A stretch of 64,000 nt of DNA from NCBI RefSeq assembly GCF_005239225.2, contig NC_133287.1, positions 15,543,493 through 15,607,492 of the forward strand. Reading direction: 5' to 3'. This stretch comes from Populus alba. Taxonomy: Eukaryota; Streptophyta; Magnoliopsida; Malpighiales; Salicaceae. The notes below the pieces were generated by a model. It did not search any database. It saw only the letters and a program-made list of their open reading frames with translations, and was not told the origin of the DNA. Positions 21,138-32,868 of the stretch are shown in pieces; the stretch's first letter is position 1, and each line of letters starts with the position of its first letter. A program made the position numbers and the translations under genes.

Positions 21138-22637
21138 TCAACGAAAATGCACAAAAGCTCTATTAGCCTCTGCCATCTTATGAGTGGTTTCCCTCTTTTT
21201 TATGGCCTCACCGGTCCCTTTGGCAGCATCCATAACTTCAGAACTCAATTTGAGAACCATACTTCGTCCTTGACGTTTTCGGGATGCCTCCAACAACCAA
21301 CGGATAGCAAGTGCTTTTCCTTGGAATGTTCCTACTTCAATAGGAACTTGTTGGGTAGATCCACCAACACGTCTTGCTTTTACCGCTACATCAGGAGTTA
21401 CTCCATTCACTGCCTCGCGTAAAACAGCTAATGGATTTGATTGTGTCTTTTGCTGAATATTTTTCAATGCTTGATAGATGATATGATAAGCCAGTGACTT
21501 TTTCCCCTTTTTCAAGATTCGGTTGACAAACATGTTAACTAATCGGTTCCGATAAACTGGATCAGAAGTGGCAGGTTTTTTTGCCGTTGTACCTTGACAT
21601 GAGATGAAGATAAAAGGGAATCAGTCTCCCTTCATAGAGTTAGTGAATAAATTCACTCTCAACATGCATGATAAATAATAACAATAAATACTTTCACTCT
21701 AATCAATACTCCAAAATTTGATGGCCCAGTTGCTAAGCAAAACAAAACGATAATTTCACAGCCACAGGAAAAGTAATTTGGGCACCCAAAAAAACAACAT
21801 TCTTTGCATACATAACAAGTTTGCTATATTTTGAGTCTCTTCTCACCAAAACAAAGAACTTATTAAACCATTCCCCAGTTCAGTCCAGCTTGGGAGTTGT
21901 AACAAGAAGAAGAATATGCTAATTCTGAAAATGGGACTAACATTTGAAATAACATGTTCTGATTCGCTCCCCCCTTCCGTAGGAACCTCAGTCTCTAACT
22001 TTCTTCCACATTTCTCCTACCCTGTTTCTTTATCCCCGCCCCCCTTTTTTTTCTTTCTTTTTTTTCTGTTTTCAATTTCTTCCAGGGATTTCATTCATTT
22101 ACACTGTCTCCAACCCGAAAACAAAATCTCGGCTTCTTTTCTGATTTAACCTATATTTGCTATCAAGAGAAACCTTCTACTATCTGATATATCGGTTGCA
22201 TTGAGTAGATGAGCTAATCTTTGATTTTTTTTAGCACACAGCAAATCCTAATTTTTTATTATTCATTAAAAGAAAAAACAAGATGGATTATCTCTTCTCC
22301 TAAACTCCAATAAAGTCACCGTCAAAATGAGCAAAAAAAACCTCAGTATTAACAAAAATAATAAAGATGAAACAACTCAAACACGAATCAAAATTAAAAG
22401 AGTACAGAGTTTAAGGGAGTTATTTATTAATTTTGTTTTACCTCGTTTTCCGCGAGCGCAGAGAACCTTGAGAGGGAGAGGCGCATGTTGAACAGTGAGA
22501 TTCGGTGCTCTTTTAGCGGTGTTCAAGTTGATTGGAAATGAGAGCCTATTAGGGTTCAGCTGCTGGCATTGGCGAAGAACGGAAGCGCGGGAGCTCGTGA
22601 GCGGTGGAGAGCAGAATGAAGTAGCAGTTGAAGCCAT
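21138..22637 (-). CDS. RPS7: Nuclear-encoded plastid ribosomal protein S7 with transit peptide, two exons, 216 aa
   Basis: This is a small-subunit plastid ribosome protein that binds the 3' domain of 16S rRNA. Exon 1 (22637-22442) encodes 65 residues starting [20 protein letters not shown]. It is rich in Ser, Thr and Arg and poor in acidic residues, as in a chloroplast transit peptide. The 849-bp intron has donor CGAG/GTAAAAC and acceptor GTCAAG/GTACAAC. Exon 2 (21592-21138) encodes about 151 residues of bacterial/plastid-type S7: [60 protein letters not shown] and a final [12 protein letters not shown]. Joined length is 651 nt without a frame break. It is plastid-type, not plant mitochondrial S7. 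In most angiosperms rps7 stays in the plastome, so this looks like a functional intracellular transfer. Confidence 0.92.
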
Positions 22638-22854
22638 TTCAAAAAAGAAAGAAACAGCGAATACTAAAAATTAGTCACGCAGAGAGAGACCAGAGAGATG
22701 GCGGTGGTTCTTGCTGCTATGAGCCTATGACTGACTATCGTGTGGGTCTGAGAGCATGAGGATAGGGTGATGATATATGCGAGGAACTGAAATCGGGTAA
22801 TCTGATCGCTGTGATATCAACCGCTGATCAAGGTACGGACCATTGTGTGTTTTA

Positions 22855-23035
22855 AAAAAATTTAAAAAAATTTTAATTTTTTTAATTTTTTATTTATTTT
22901 AAATTAATATTTTTTTAACATTTTCAAATTATTTTAATATCCTAATATCAAAAATAATTTATAAAAAATTTAAAATATTATTTTAATATATTTCTAAGTA
23001 AAATATACTTTAAAAATTAACCACAATCATATTCT
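22855..23035. repeat. Copy of the ~200-bp A/T-rich interspersed repeat
   Basis: It contains the family text TTTATTTTAAATTAATAT, AAATTATTTTAATATCCTAA, AATATTATTTTAATATATTT and a terminal ACCACAATCATATTC. No coding content. Confidence 0.6.
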
Positions 23036-23410
23036 CAATGAAGCTCAATTCCAATAGCTAGTTTTATCAAAACAATTTTCCCCATCTCTTAAAATAACTT
23101 TTCATAAATAATATATTTTTAATTTTTATTGTTTCTAATCAAATTAAAAAATTTTATTTTTTTAACCAGCTCAAAAATTATGATTAATGTCATTTAAATA
23201 TAGAAAAATTAATGTTATTAATTTAATGAGAAATTGAAAAATGCATCTCATTTTTAATTTTTTTATTTCAAAACAAAATAAAAGCTGTAATATTTCAAAC
23301 TAACCCAAGTATTGTTATTAATATAAAAATTATTGTTGGTATTCAATTTAAATAGAGGAAAATCGAGGTTGACATGTCATTTTAAATTTAATGCAAAACT
23401 AAAATCAGTC

Positions 23411-23415
23411 AAAAA
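23411..23415 (-). terminator. RNA polymerase III terminator of tRNA-Arg
   Basis: Five T residues on the minus strand start four bases past the tRNA discriminator. Confidence 0.75.
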
Positions 23416-23418
23416 GCT

Positions 23419-23491
23419 CACGCCCGGTGGGACTCGAACCCACAGTCGCCTGATTAGAAGTCAGACGCCTTATCCATTAGGCCACGGGCGC
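23419..23491 (-). tRNA. trnR-UCU: tRNA-Arg (anticodon UCU)
   Basis: The minus strand folds as a full cloverleaf. The acceptor stem GCGCCCG pairs with CGGGCGT, the D region is TGGCCTAATGGATAAGGC, the anticodon arm is CTGACTTCTAATCAG with TCT at 23458-23456, and the T arm contains GGTTCGAGTCCCACC. Length is 73 nt with no intron and no encoded CCA, as expected for a nuclear plant tRNA. The A box (TGGCCTAATGG) and B box (GGTTCGAGTCC) are intact, and a run of T follows as a Pol III terminator. Confidence 0.96.
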
Positions 23492-23599
23492 TTCTTGTTA
23501 ATTTTCGTGTTATTTAATTTAGTTAATCATTACAGTAATATTTTCCGACTATATTCTCTCGTTGCTGCAAAGAAGTACGAGTAACGAGAAAATAAATCC

Positions 23600-23745
23600 C
23601 GACTCGTAAATAATTTTTATATTGAAATATATTAAAATAATATATATTTTTTAGTTTTTTAAATCAACATATAAAAACAATATAAATTATAAAAAAAATT
23701 AACTTTTAAAAAATTAAAAATTTTTAAAACATGAATTAACCTGTA
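23600..23745. repeat. Copy of the ~200-bp A/T-rich interspersed repeat
   Basis: Contains ATATTAAAATAATATATATT, AAATCAACATATAAAAACAA and AAAAAATTTAACTTTTAAAA-like text followed by ATGAATTAACCTG, in the order seen in other copies. Confidence 0.5.
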
Positions 23746-23904
23746 TTTTCAGTCACGCCACGCAAGAATTCCTCCGTGAAGGGTTCCGCAAACAAAAAGC
23801 ACATCATTTCAACAACTATTATCAAGTTGAATGGTGATTTCTTTTATTAAGTTAAAAAACAAAAATTGCAGTAAATTATTTTTGCCAGTCCCAGTAAATG
23901 CACG

Positions 23905-24075
23905 TTTTAAAAAAAACTTTTTTAAAAAATAAAATTATTTTTTATTATAAATATATTTTTTAGATGTTTTCATATAATAATGTAAAAAATAATTTATTAA
24001 GATATATATATTATTTTAATATATTTCTAAAAAAATATATTTAAAAGAATAATTATTATCACCTATTACTATTTC
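23905..24075. repeat. Copy of the ~200-bp A/T-rich interspersed repeat
   Basis: Contains ACTTTTTTAAAAAATAAAAT, ATATATATTATTTTAATATA and TTCTAAAAAAATATATTTAA, matching the arrangement of the copy at 22855. Confidence 0.5.
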
Positions 24076-24163
24076 TAGATATCATTTAAAAACACCGTAT
24101 TTTGTGTCTTCCGGAGGACGGTTCAAGGAAGCAGAGATGCAAAAGCCTATGATTTTTCTTTTG

Positions 24164-24616
24164 TATCTTTGCCTTGAATTTTTCTATTTCCTCCTCAGTC
24201 CACTGTAATCCATGCAGAAATTCAGATAAGCTTGCCATAAGTTGGTAAAGGCCTCAATAATATTTACAAGAAAGGTGAGAGGTCACATGAATTCCTTGTT
24301 TTTTCCTGTTTGCATTTCGATTTGAGACAGCACACCCTCACAGCCTGAAAACAAAAGAAGTGAATATGACATTCAGAGCATCTGAACTAAGCGTTTGCCC
24401 CAAAAATGCACCAATTCTATAAAATATGAAAAGGGCCTTGCCAGAACAAATGTAGTTTTTGCACAGGATTGATGTAGATACGGTCAATATTGATGTAGAT
24501 ATGGTGTTTTTTCAATATTAATTTCTCAGTGGATCATGAGATGTAATGATGGTAAAAGAGAGGTTTGCAGTTGTGTGAGAGTATAATGAAATAAGATTAG
24601 GTTGAGTGTAAGAAAC
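24164..24616 (-). repeat. Right arm of the inverted duplication (MCCB-fragment relic)
   Basis: The reverse complement matches 12854-13568 except for a missing ~280-bp stretch. It retains the LQWTEEEIEKFKAKI codons of the MCCB-like third exon (about 24164-24235), with GEFLHGL replaced by SEFLHGL. It ends where the left arm's carboxylase exon begins to differ, and contains no subtilase sequence. It is therefore a second, shorter MCCB pseudogene fragment. Confidence 0.88.
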
Positions 24617-24639
24617 CAACCCTTGCATATTAATTTAAT

Positions 24640-27253
24640 ACAGGAAATTTCAACTTTAAACCTAAAAAAAATTAAAAAAGGACATGATGGAGTAAATTTC
24701 TACAAATATCCTAAAATAATATGTGATTTTATTTAAGAGGAAAATTAATATTTTATCATTTATAGGATTTGGAGGTTTTTCTATTGTTGTTACTTATTTT
24801 TTAGGCCCCATATAAACAAAAAATTCAAAAAAAAATAAAAGAGAAATACAAAAAAATAAGTGTTGGAAGAAAAACAAAAAAAAAGACAAATATATCATAT
24901 TGAGAAGAACACACCAGAACTCCTGGGAAATTGCTAAAGTTTGATGGGCAATTAAAAACTTAATTGAAGAAATTCAAAATCAATGATAAACAAGATTTCA
25001 AAGTTTGAAATTGTTGAAATCAGGGATCAAATTGAAAAGAATTAAAAGTTTGATGATTAATTGGGATCCAATTAAACAAATCAAAAACCAAGGATCATAT
25101 TGTAAGAGACACTCAAATTTAGGGCTATTAATTGAGTTTGATATGGATGAAATTGCATGAAATTAGAAGTTCAGAAAGAACTTACAGGTTAAATTAAAAG
25201 AAATGGGAAGAATAGGGATTAGATTGAAGTTTGTCAAATTTCAAATAAAAAAATCCTAATTTGTAGGGTTTAGCCTAACAATGTCGTTCAGCTACTGTGC
25301 ACCTTCTTCTTCAGTAGTTTTGGTTGATCAATGAGGCACTTTCAAGTGAATGAATATAATGTTTCCAACCATTTTTGAGGCTATAACAACCATCATTCAA
25401 TTGAGAAACACCCATTTACAACCCTATTTTTATGAAACCAAACGTTTACATCCTATTTTCTCCAATGACATCTTCTCCACGGTCAGCCACCCCTGCATTT
25501 TTAGATTCTATGTTGATCGGGTTAATGTTTTCAAACGAATAAATGTGAAGCTATAAACCTCTAAATTGAGCAAGATTAGATCCAACATAAAGGTATGCGC
25601 CCCCTCTACCTTGATTAGGTGGTATTAGGTAACATTGACTTTGGTGTTGCTCTAACAAAGCTATGGAAGTGATCAACTTAGTCAGCCTTAACTAAAAAAT
25701 CTATTTGCACAATCCCACATGATTCTTTTATGTGTTCACACTTAAAAACTCTAAGAGGGTTCTTATAAAGAATTTGAAACTTTTCTTTCATGATCAAAAG
25801 GCTAGAAATACTTCATCTTGGCCTCCAAATTTGTTAAAAACCACTTATATCCAGAATCATAGATCCTGTAGTAAAACCAGTATAGTTTTGGTTTGTTAGA
25901 ACCATAACAAAATCTTCTAGAAGCTCTGAATCCACCTATAAAAGCGGGGTAATCAGAGGATTTAAAGGAGAAAGAAAGAGGAAAAACTAAAGGGAAATTT
26001 TTTTTGGTAAAGGTTTAAGTAATCCAATCAAGTTCACAATTTTAAGGATTTGGTTTGTTTTTGCTAGGTCTGGAGAGTAGAAAAAAGAAATGCATCATTA
26101 GAAATCCATTCTTATTTGAAGATTTAAAGCTTGGAAGGTATATCCTTGCAAATCTTGAAAGTGAGGTTCATGAAGCTTGTTGAATTGATTTTTGTTGTTT
26201 AAATGCAATGTTTTAAATGTGTTGACATGTTAATGATTGTTTTGATACATTATGTTTACATCTGAGTTTGATTTGAAATTTGCCAAATATATTAGCAAGG
26301 TTGATGTTCTTCTATTTGTTTTATATGTTTTTGGATTTCTGAGTTTTATTTGGTTTTGATTGAAGGTTTAGGAAGACATTTTGAATCCAAATTACATAAA
26401 TATATAAGCTATTTTAGACTGACAGTTTTTGAGCTTAGAATTTTATGCATGTTTATGATGATTTGTTATTTTTACTAATTTTTTATTATTATTATTCAAG
26501 CATGCTTAGTTATAATGATGTGGTTTGTTTAGGCCAAAAAAATCTGGTTTGGAGGTCTAAAAAGTGTCTTTTAGGTTTAGCAATATATATTGGGTTTTCT
26601 AGGCAAATTTGGGTTTTTGTTCTTCATGTTCATCCGATAAACATTATCTTAGGTGCTAGTTTTAGGCCTTGTTTTATTTTAATTTTGGTTTTTGTATGTT
26701 CACATATCATTATTAGTAAATAATTTAGGATTTTCAGGCATTGATAATATGTTTTTTAGGTTTTAATCTTAGAGTTTCGATTTTTAACCGAAACCTATTT
26801 TTAATAAAATCATGATGTTTAAAGAATAATAAAAGCAAACTGATATTTGATTCTTGATCTATACTTTAATGCAATTAAAAACCTTGCTTTTATTGCTTGA
26901 AATTTGGTATTATTTGATGTTCAATTGTTAGGTCTAAGTTTGAGTCATGTTCTTTATTCTTTATGTGTTTGATCCATTTTTCTTTGAGAGATTTTTAGTT
27001 TTTTATGTTTTTACTGATGTTGAATCTGTTTTGGGTTTGGATCTTTATTTTGGATTAAAATAGTCCTATATATATTTTTATTTTACCTTTCTTAGATATA
27101 GATTTTTATAAAATTATTTTGTGTATTTAATTTTTGAAGTTATTTTTCTGATTTATTTATAATTTTTTTATCTTTTTGTATAAATAAATTTTATTTATGA
27201 AAATAAAAATACTTTATTTTCATATAATACTTTTATATATGTTTAACCTTACA

Positions 27254-27303
<50 letters not shown>

Positions 27304-27600
27304 GAAGCAATTTTGATTGAATAAAAAAATTATTTTAATCGATAAAATTTAGCAAACATAAACAAGGTAAATATCTTATTTTGCAAAATTAAATATCTTA
27401 ATTTATATTTGTTTTTTAATTATTTCAATTTTATTTTTAATTATCATTAATTATTTTTTTTAATTTATTAACACCTATAATTTTCAATTTAATTTATTTT
27501 ATCATCTCTATGCATAAATTTTTTTATTTTGCAGTTAAAAAAAAAAATCAATCCTTTCACCAAAGCGCCTGTGTTAATAAGCTCTTAGAAATTAATGGGC
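24640..27600. other. Long non-coding block, possibly decayed LTR sequence
   Basis: No gene. The plus strand repeatedly reads GGGATCAAATTGAAAAG/GGATCCAATTAAACAAAT-type phrases (25020-25100). It has a TATA-like CTATAAAAGCGGGG at 25938 followed by a purine-rich leader, then a long T-rich tract (26200-27240). This order suggests an old solo LTR or retroelement leader. No terminal repeats or target duplications were identified. Confidence 0.3.
27257..27300. repeat. (TA)n microsatellite
   Basis: About 22 TA dinucleotides without interruption. Confidence 0.95.
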
Positions 27601-28072
27601 GGCTAGGAATTAAAGCAAAAACAACATAAAAATGTAAGCATATGCTCCGCAGACGCTTTCATTGTCATAGCAGCACTTTTCGAACAGATAGCAACTGGGA
27701 AAACAGAATCTGCTTGATCTTTGATAAAAATGGAATGTTAGATTAACACGTTCCTTCGTTATTCCTTTCGTTGCAAAGGGTCTAACGGGCTGCGGGTCTA
27801 ACTGAACCGTCACCTTTTCTTTTTCTGCTATAACTTTTCTCAAAAACTGGGCAAACTTTATTCCTCAATTTCCTTTCTGCCAAAGAAACCTGTTTTTTCG
27901 TTTTTGAGTTCTTTCACGGGCAAAAGAAAAGGAGGGTGAAGGGTTAAACGTTAATTTTTTTCACCCCCTTTACCACTAATTTTTATACTTGGTTAAACCC
28001 AAAATTAAAGAGCTGGAAGCTTTGTTTTGGTGTCATCGGTTGGTGCAAGCTAATTTGAGGCAACTCTGCTCA
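27301..28072. other. Intergenic, downstream of the ABF-like gene
   Basis: AT-rich to 27540. The part from 27600 to 28060 has more balanced composition but no recognisable gene. Confidence 0.4.
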
Positions 28073-28078
28073 TTTATT
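28073..28078 (-). terminator. Probable poly(A) signal of the ABF-like gene
   Basis: AATAAA on the minus strand, about 275 bp past the stop codon at 28354. Confidence 0.4.
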
Positions 28079-28353
28079 TTCACTGTTTGTTAAACGAAAA
28101 TGGAAAGCCTGGAACTTTGATGCCAGAATACAGGTTATACCATTTACCCAATCAATAGCATACTGCTTGCATCCATCTTCCAGAAACATTAGAACATAGA
28201 AATCCAATCTCAGTGACACAAAAGGCAAATTTGTGAAAGTTTTTAGGCTAACATTGTAACACACTCAGGAGCCTACCTCCATGCTCACCACACAAATGGC
28301 TAAGAATGCATGCTCAAACACTGCTTCTACTATCCACAATCAATTTATCAACT

Positions 28354-31173
28354 CTACCAAGGCCCTGTCACTGTCCTTCGCAAGCATTGTCTTTTACCTC
28401 CCCATTGTGCTTTCTTCGTCTCGAAGAACTGAAAAAACAGAGAGTAATCATATTCCCCTCACCATACCAATGTTGATGCACATAATTTTCAGATTTGACA
28501 ACTACTTAATTGAGTAGCACAATTCGACTCCTGTTCTTAGTTTTAATCAGGAACTATGACACCTCGTGACTATTATGAAGGCTATGTAGGGAAGAGGTTC
28601 GGTAATGTACTTGAGCTTCCTATCAACTTCCTTATCTACCTTCTTTTGCTTCATTGCTATCTACATTTTTTCCCTTTACTGTTGCAACCTATGTCATTGC
28701 TCAAAGCTTAGGTCACAATGTGAAGTCGTTATTCAAAAAAGAATGCAACTCATCAATTGCAAGGATTAATGTAGTTTTGAACTGCCTCAGATCATTTAAG
28801 AAAGCAAATTACCTAAGAAGTTAGGAGACATCTTGTTTCATTGATAACACAAAAAATATATATTTGAGATCGGACATGGAAGAAGTAAACAAACTATCTG
28901 AACAAAGAAGATGGAAATTGCACAACTACCATCCAAAAATACAAACTGCAGTGATTCTAGAAAAGCGGCCATACCTGATTTTGCTGCTTTTCAATTATTT
29001 CAGCCTGCAGCAATCAAGGTTTGGTCAAGCAAGTTTGCCACACATCAAGTTCCAAGATTTTTTTTTATAGAAAAGAGCATACCTGTTTTCTCAGTAATAC
29101 TTCGTTCAGTTCTTTGAGTTTTGCAACTTCAGCTTCCAGCTCTTGTGTATGGGCCTGCAAAACCCAAAAACAGAAAGTAACATGAAGTTTCAAGTAGCTT
29201 TCTCACTCGAAGATTAATGTTCAGTCATCACCTCAATCACATAAAAACTCACTAAACAATAAGAGTTTCTTGGACCTGGGAGCAGCAAAATTTTGTGTGT
29301 GTCCAACATGAGATGGAACATTAAATAAATCATATTGATGGATGCTTGAAACCAGCATGCTAAAAAAACTGCTAAGAGAGGAGACCCCCAGGAGCAAAGC
29401 CTCAACTGATTCCCATCAAATAGTTTGCAGTGCTTTTCAGCACACTATACTGGAAAGCTGCCAAGTGTCAACACATCTTAAGAACACTTAAGTTGGAAAT
29501 TAATCATTTATTATGGTGTATTCATTTTTATAGGTACGAGTGAGATTTAATGGGGAAACTAAGTAAAGCCAAAACCTGTTGCTTGTCATTTAAAGAAGAG
29601 AGAGGTTGACATCTACTACCAAAACACACACTTGTGCACTTGTATGATATAAATGGTCATTAGAACTAGATAATAATCTGGCATTCTGAAATACAGCACA
29701 AGCAGAATTTGCCTATTTATCAGCATCTTGAAGAGGAAAGAAAAAAAGTTCATGATTCAATTAAAACTCAATGATACGATGCGCCCGTGTCAATAAAGTC
29801 AAACAAAACACCTAAATTTATGTGTGGAAGCGCCAAGTAATGTCACTAAGGCATCAAACTAGACCTCTAAAACTACAGGCAAAAACAATGGAGACATGTA
29901 AAAATTACAACCTGGAACACAAATAGCTCCTTGATCAGCTTTAAAGTACCAAAGGGGCAAATATTAAAGTACAAAAACAACACAAAAGGGAATATTCAGA
30001 AGCTGAAAGATGTGTAATAGGTCAGTCACTATACTGACCTGCTTGAGAGTCCGTGATCTTGCAGCTGATTCTCTGTTTTTAATCATTCTCCTCTGCCTTC
30101 TCTCAGCAACCTTCTCCAGAGCTGTGCTGGCTTTTCTTCCCCGGCTAAATACATATGGAACTGGCGATAGTGAAGATGTATCAGCATTACTCTTTGTAAT
30201 CACATCCGGTGATACCCTATTTGCAGAAGATCCTGTTGCAATTGTAACGCCTCCAGTTGCTAAACTAACAATTCCCATTCCTCCACTGTGAGCTAGACCA
30301 TTGTTCACAGATCGGTCTGCAATTCCAACAACCGATCGTCTCACTCCAGGGCTAGCAAGCTGAGCACTGTTTGACAAATGTAAAGGGGATGCAAATGCCA
30401 CAGTTGCTGCAGGCTTGGGGAAGAGCAGCTGCTGCTGCTGCTGTGACAGCTGCAGTGACTGCTGTAGTTGCTGAGTGGGTCTGATTCCACCTGCATCGAG
30501 TGTTAAACTAGAAGGCTGGTTAGCAACTAAATTACCATTGTTCTCCATTCTCCGAGTTCCCATGAGCCCATTGTTTCCATTTGGCTGTTGAAACCCAATG
30601 GCCAAACTAGAGTCGTTGTTGTTGTTGTTGTTTAGCAGCGATAGTTCACCAAAGAATCCACTATTATTAGGCCTTCCAAGTTGTTGAGTATCCTCTCTCA
30701 CTACCCCGGCCCTAACCAAGAACTCCTCCAAAGTTGTCTCTCCTAAAGTCTGTTGCCTTTGTGTAAATTGGATCCCGCACTACCACTCCCATCTTCAGCA
30801 CCACCACTAGTTTCTTTGATCAGGTCTCTCCAAAGCTCATCAACAGTCTTTTGACTTAGTGTCCTAGGCAAAGTTAAAGATCCTTGTCTCTGCAAATTCC
30901 CACCCGGGGCACTTCTTTCACTCCCCACACCAAGTGTATTTGTTCATTGCTTGAGTCTCTTCGGCAGTCCATATGTTTTTCAATAGTTCTTCCATGTTCA
31001 TTGATCCAAAAATCCTTCCGCAGCCCACCGCCCCAGGTATTTTGGAACTCATCGAAGGTTAACGAGTATACTGAAGACTGGCGGATCAACGAAGGATTCT
31101 CTTGTGGCTTTGTGACGCTGCTTTGTCCTGGTGGGGCATTTCCAAAGTTCTTGTAGTCCCATTGAGAGTCCAT
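28354..31173 (-). pseudogene. ABF/AREB-type bZIP transcription factor gene with three frameshifts
   Basis: Group-A bZIP factors bind ABRE sites and carry abscisic acid signals in the nucleus. Exons: 31173-30039, 29154-29083, 29004-28975 and 28428-28354. Family motifs are present: RQSSVYSLTFDEFQNTWGGG (C1), GGNLQRQGSLTLPRTLSQKT (C2), QRQQTLGETTLEEFLVRAGV (C3), basic region RRMIKNRESAARSRTLKQ, heptads AHTQELEAEVAKLKELNEVLL and terminal RRTVTGPW (C4). Exon 1 is broken three times: one extra base after GGGLRKDF (about 31018), one extra base near 30935 before TLGVGSE, and one lost base before QRQQTLGE (about 30760). The original frame stops at 30874. The bZIP exons are intact and correctly spliced in frame. 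The gene is either newly dead or the bases are misread. Confidence 0.85.
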
Positions 31174-32440
31174 TTTTGAAAATCTTCAAGTGGCGGCCAC
31201 AGCTGACTCAATCAAGTAGTTCTGTAACTTTTATAAAATTAAAGAAGATCAAAATGGAATCTCACTCCGCCTAGGTAAATTGAGATAAGAAAAAATCACT
31301 AAACCAAGTCAGGAGTAAAAGTTACAGTTTTTACATTCTCGGTCCAACTACGCAAATTTTAAGACCCAAGTTCAAGTAACCATGAGCATAAAACTATACA
31401 TCAACTGCACAGTTACTTCAAAAATCCAATTGGACAAAAACAAGCCAAGCCATGGCTTGAAAAAAAAAGGTATCAAGATTTAAAGCTCCTACAGACACCA
31501 TTTCCCAGGACATAAGAAAACAAACTGTGCAATCTTTGAATCTGTTAGACCAAGGCTAAACTTTCAAAAAGCATCCAATTTTCATAAAAAGCAGCACACA
31601 CTAATGCATGGCCTCAAAGAGTCGAATCCATGCAATTACAAGACTTAACACCCACACACGCAGATGAAACGATTCCATTTCCAGGAATCTATGATAGCAC
31701 AAAGCACAATGAACTAGAGTATCTAGAATAAGAAAAAACACCCCTGCAGAGTTATTATCCAATAAATAGAGATCAAACTAAACTAAAAACCGAAGCAATT
31801 TTCATGTTCTCTCCTCAATTTCAGATACAAACGTTCATTAAAAACTGCAAAAAAAAAAAAGAGATAACATACAAATAGCAGCTTCCAGGTTTGATACTTT
31901 TCATGCTTCTGTGCTGATAATATCACATCCCTAACTCAAATACCCATAAATTAAGCAAAAAGGATCAAGCTTTAGACCCGTAAAAACTAGCCAAGACCAA
32001 CCCATTTTCCAAATAAAAAATACCAATACCAAGTAAAAAATTAAACCAACAAAGAAATTACACTAATGAAACTCCACACAACTCATTTTATCACAATATT
32101 TCGACTTTCAGCACCCAAAAAACCAGGTGGGGGATAAGAGCCCACTCAAACCACGTTAAACAATATTGAATCTATCAATTGATGAAATTATTAAATTAAA
32201 ATCTACTAAAAAAGAGAGTTTTTGAAAAAGAAAAAAGGAAGAAATACGAGAGACAATAAAAAAAAGTGAAAATAAACAGTGTGCTATTTGAAGGGAGATA
32301 GACAATCACGGCAAGGGACAATAAAAGTATTAAGAGAAATGGATAGTTTATTTTTATTACCTTTAATTTTATTTTTTTCTTCCAAGAATATAAAAATCGA
32401 AGCGAGTAGTGAGAGTGTAGTGTCTGTTTTTTTGTGGCTT
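31174..32440 (-). other. 5' leader/intron region of the ABF-like gene
   Basis: No coding frame. ABF genes often have a long leader with an intron. The GA/CT-rich stretch near 32400-32480 could be the first untranslated exon. This is inference from family structure. Confidence 0.35.
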
Positions 32441-32860
32441 ACTTCGCTGGCTGGTGGAGGCGACAAGACACGAGTCACCAATTTAAGGAGCTACAAAAGA
32501 TTTTTACTTTATTTATTTATTGATTTTGAAACATGAGCATTGGAGATCTCGTAACGTGGTCCAATGGGGCAGCAGTTGAAATGTTGAGTTGACGCGTGTT
32601 CAGTAGGGAGAGGCAAGGTGGGTTGCTCTGAACCGTTGATCTGTGCTTGATGGTGAGGGTCTGGTATTTTATTGGTTTGTAATAGTGGGGGATTGTATGC
32701 GAGTTGGTGCAGGTAGTGACTGAATGTCAACCGTCGATAGTATGAGATCATGCGTGGATGGGTTTGATGATATCAGGTGCGATTGATATGGAAATGGTAA
32801 GCATGTTTGTGTTCCCGTGTTACTGTTTTGAATTTGAGCTCAAGGAAAGTTCCAGAGCAC

Positions 32861-32868
32861 CACGTGTC
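32861..32868 (-). promoter_or_regulatory. ABRE/G-box upstream of the ABF-like gene
   Basis: CACGTGTC on the plus strand reads GACACGTG toward the gene, in the context GACACGTGGTGC, with an ACGT core and flanks typical of ABA-responsive elements. It lies 1.7 kb before the ATG and about 0.4 kb before the inferred leader. AREB-type genes are known to be ABRE-regulated; activity here is inference. Confidence 0.4.

Noticed and set aside
21111..21422. 103-codon plus-strand frame
   Set aside because: Antisense shadow of the S7 exon.
21138..21592. S7 exon as a recent plastid DNA insertion (NUPT)
   Set aside because: A NUPT would carry flanking plastid genes and no transit-peptide exon; here the sequence is diverged, flanked by nuclear DNA and correctly spliced to a presequence.
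24640..27300. Intact retrotransposon or protein gene
   Set aside because: No gag, pol or host domain on any frame; only a TATA-like site and retroelement-like phrases, so left as a low-confidence non-coding block.
27610..27843. 77-codon minus-strand frame in a balanced-composition patch
   Set aside because: No recognisable domain, promoter or splice partner; not enough to call a gene.
30010..31156. Plus-strand frames opposite the ABF-like gene
   Set aside because: Shadows of the bZIP exon, which carries clear family motifs on the minus strand.
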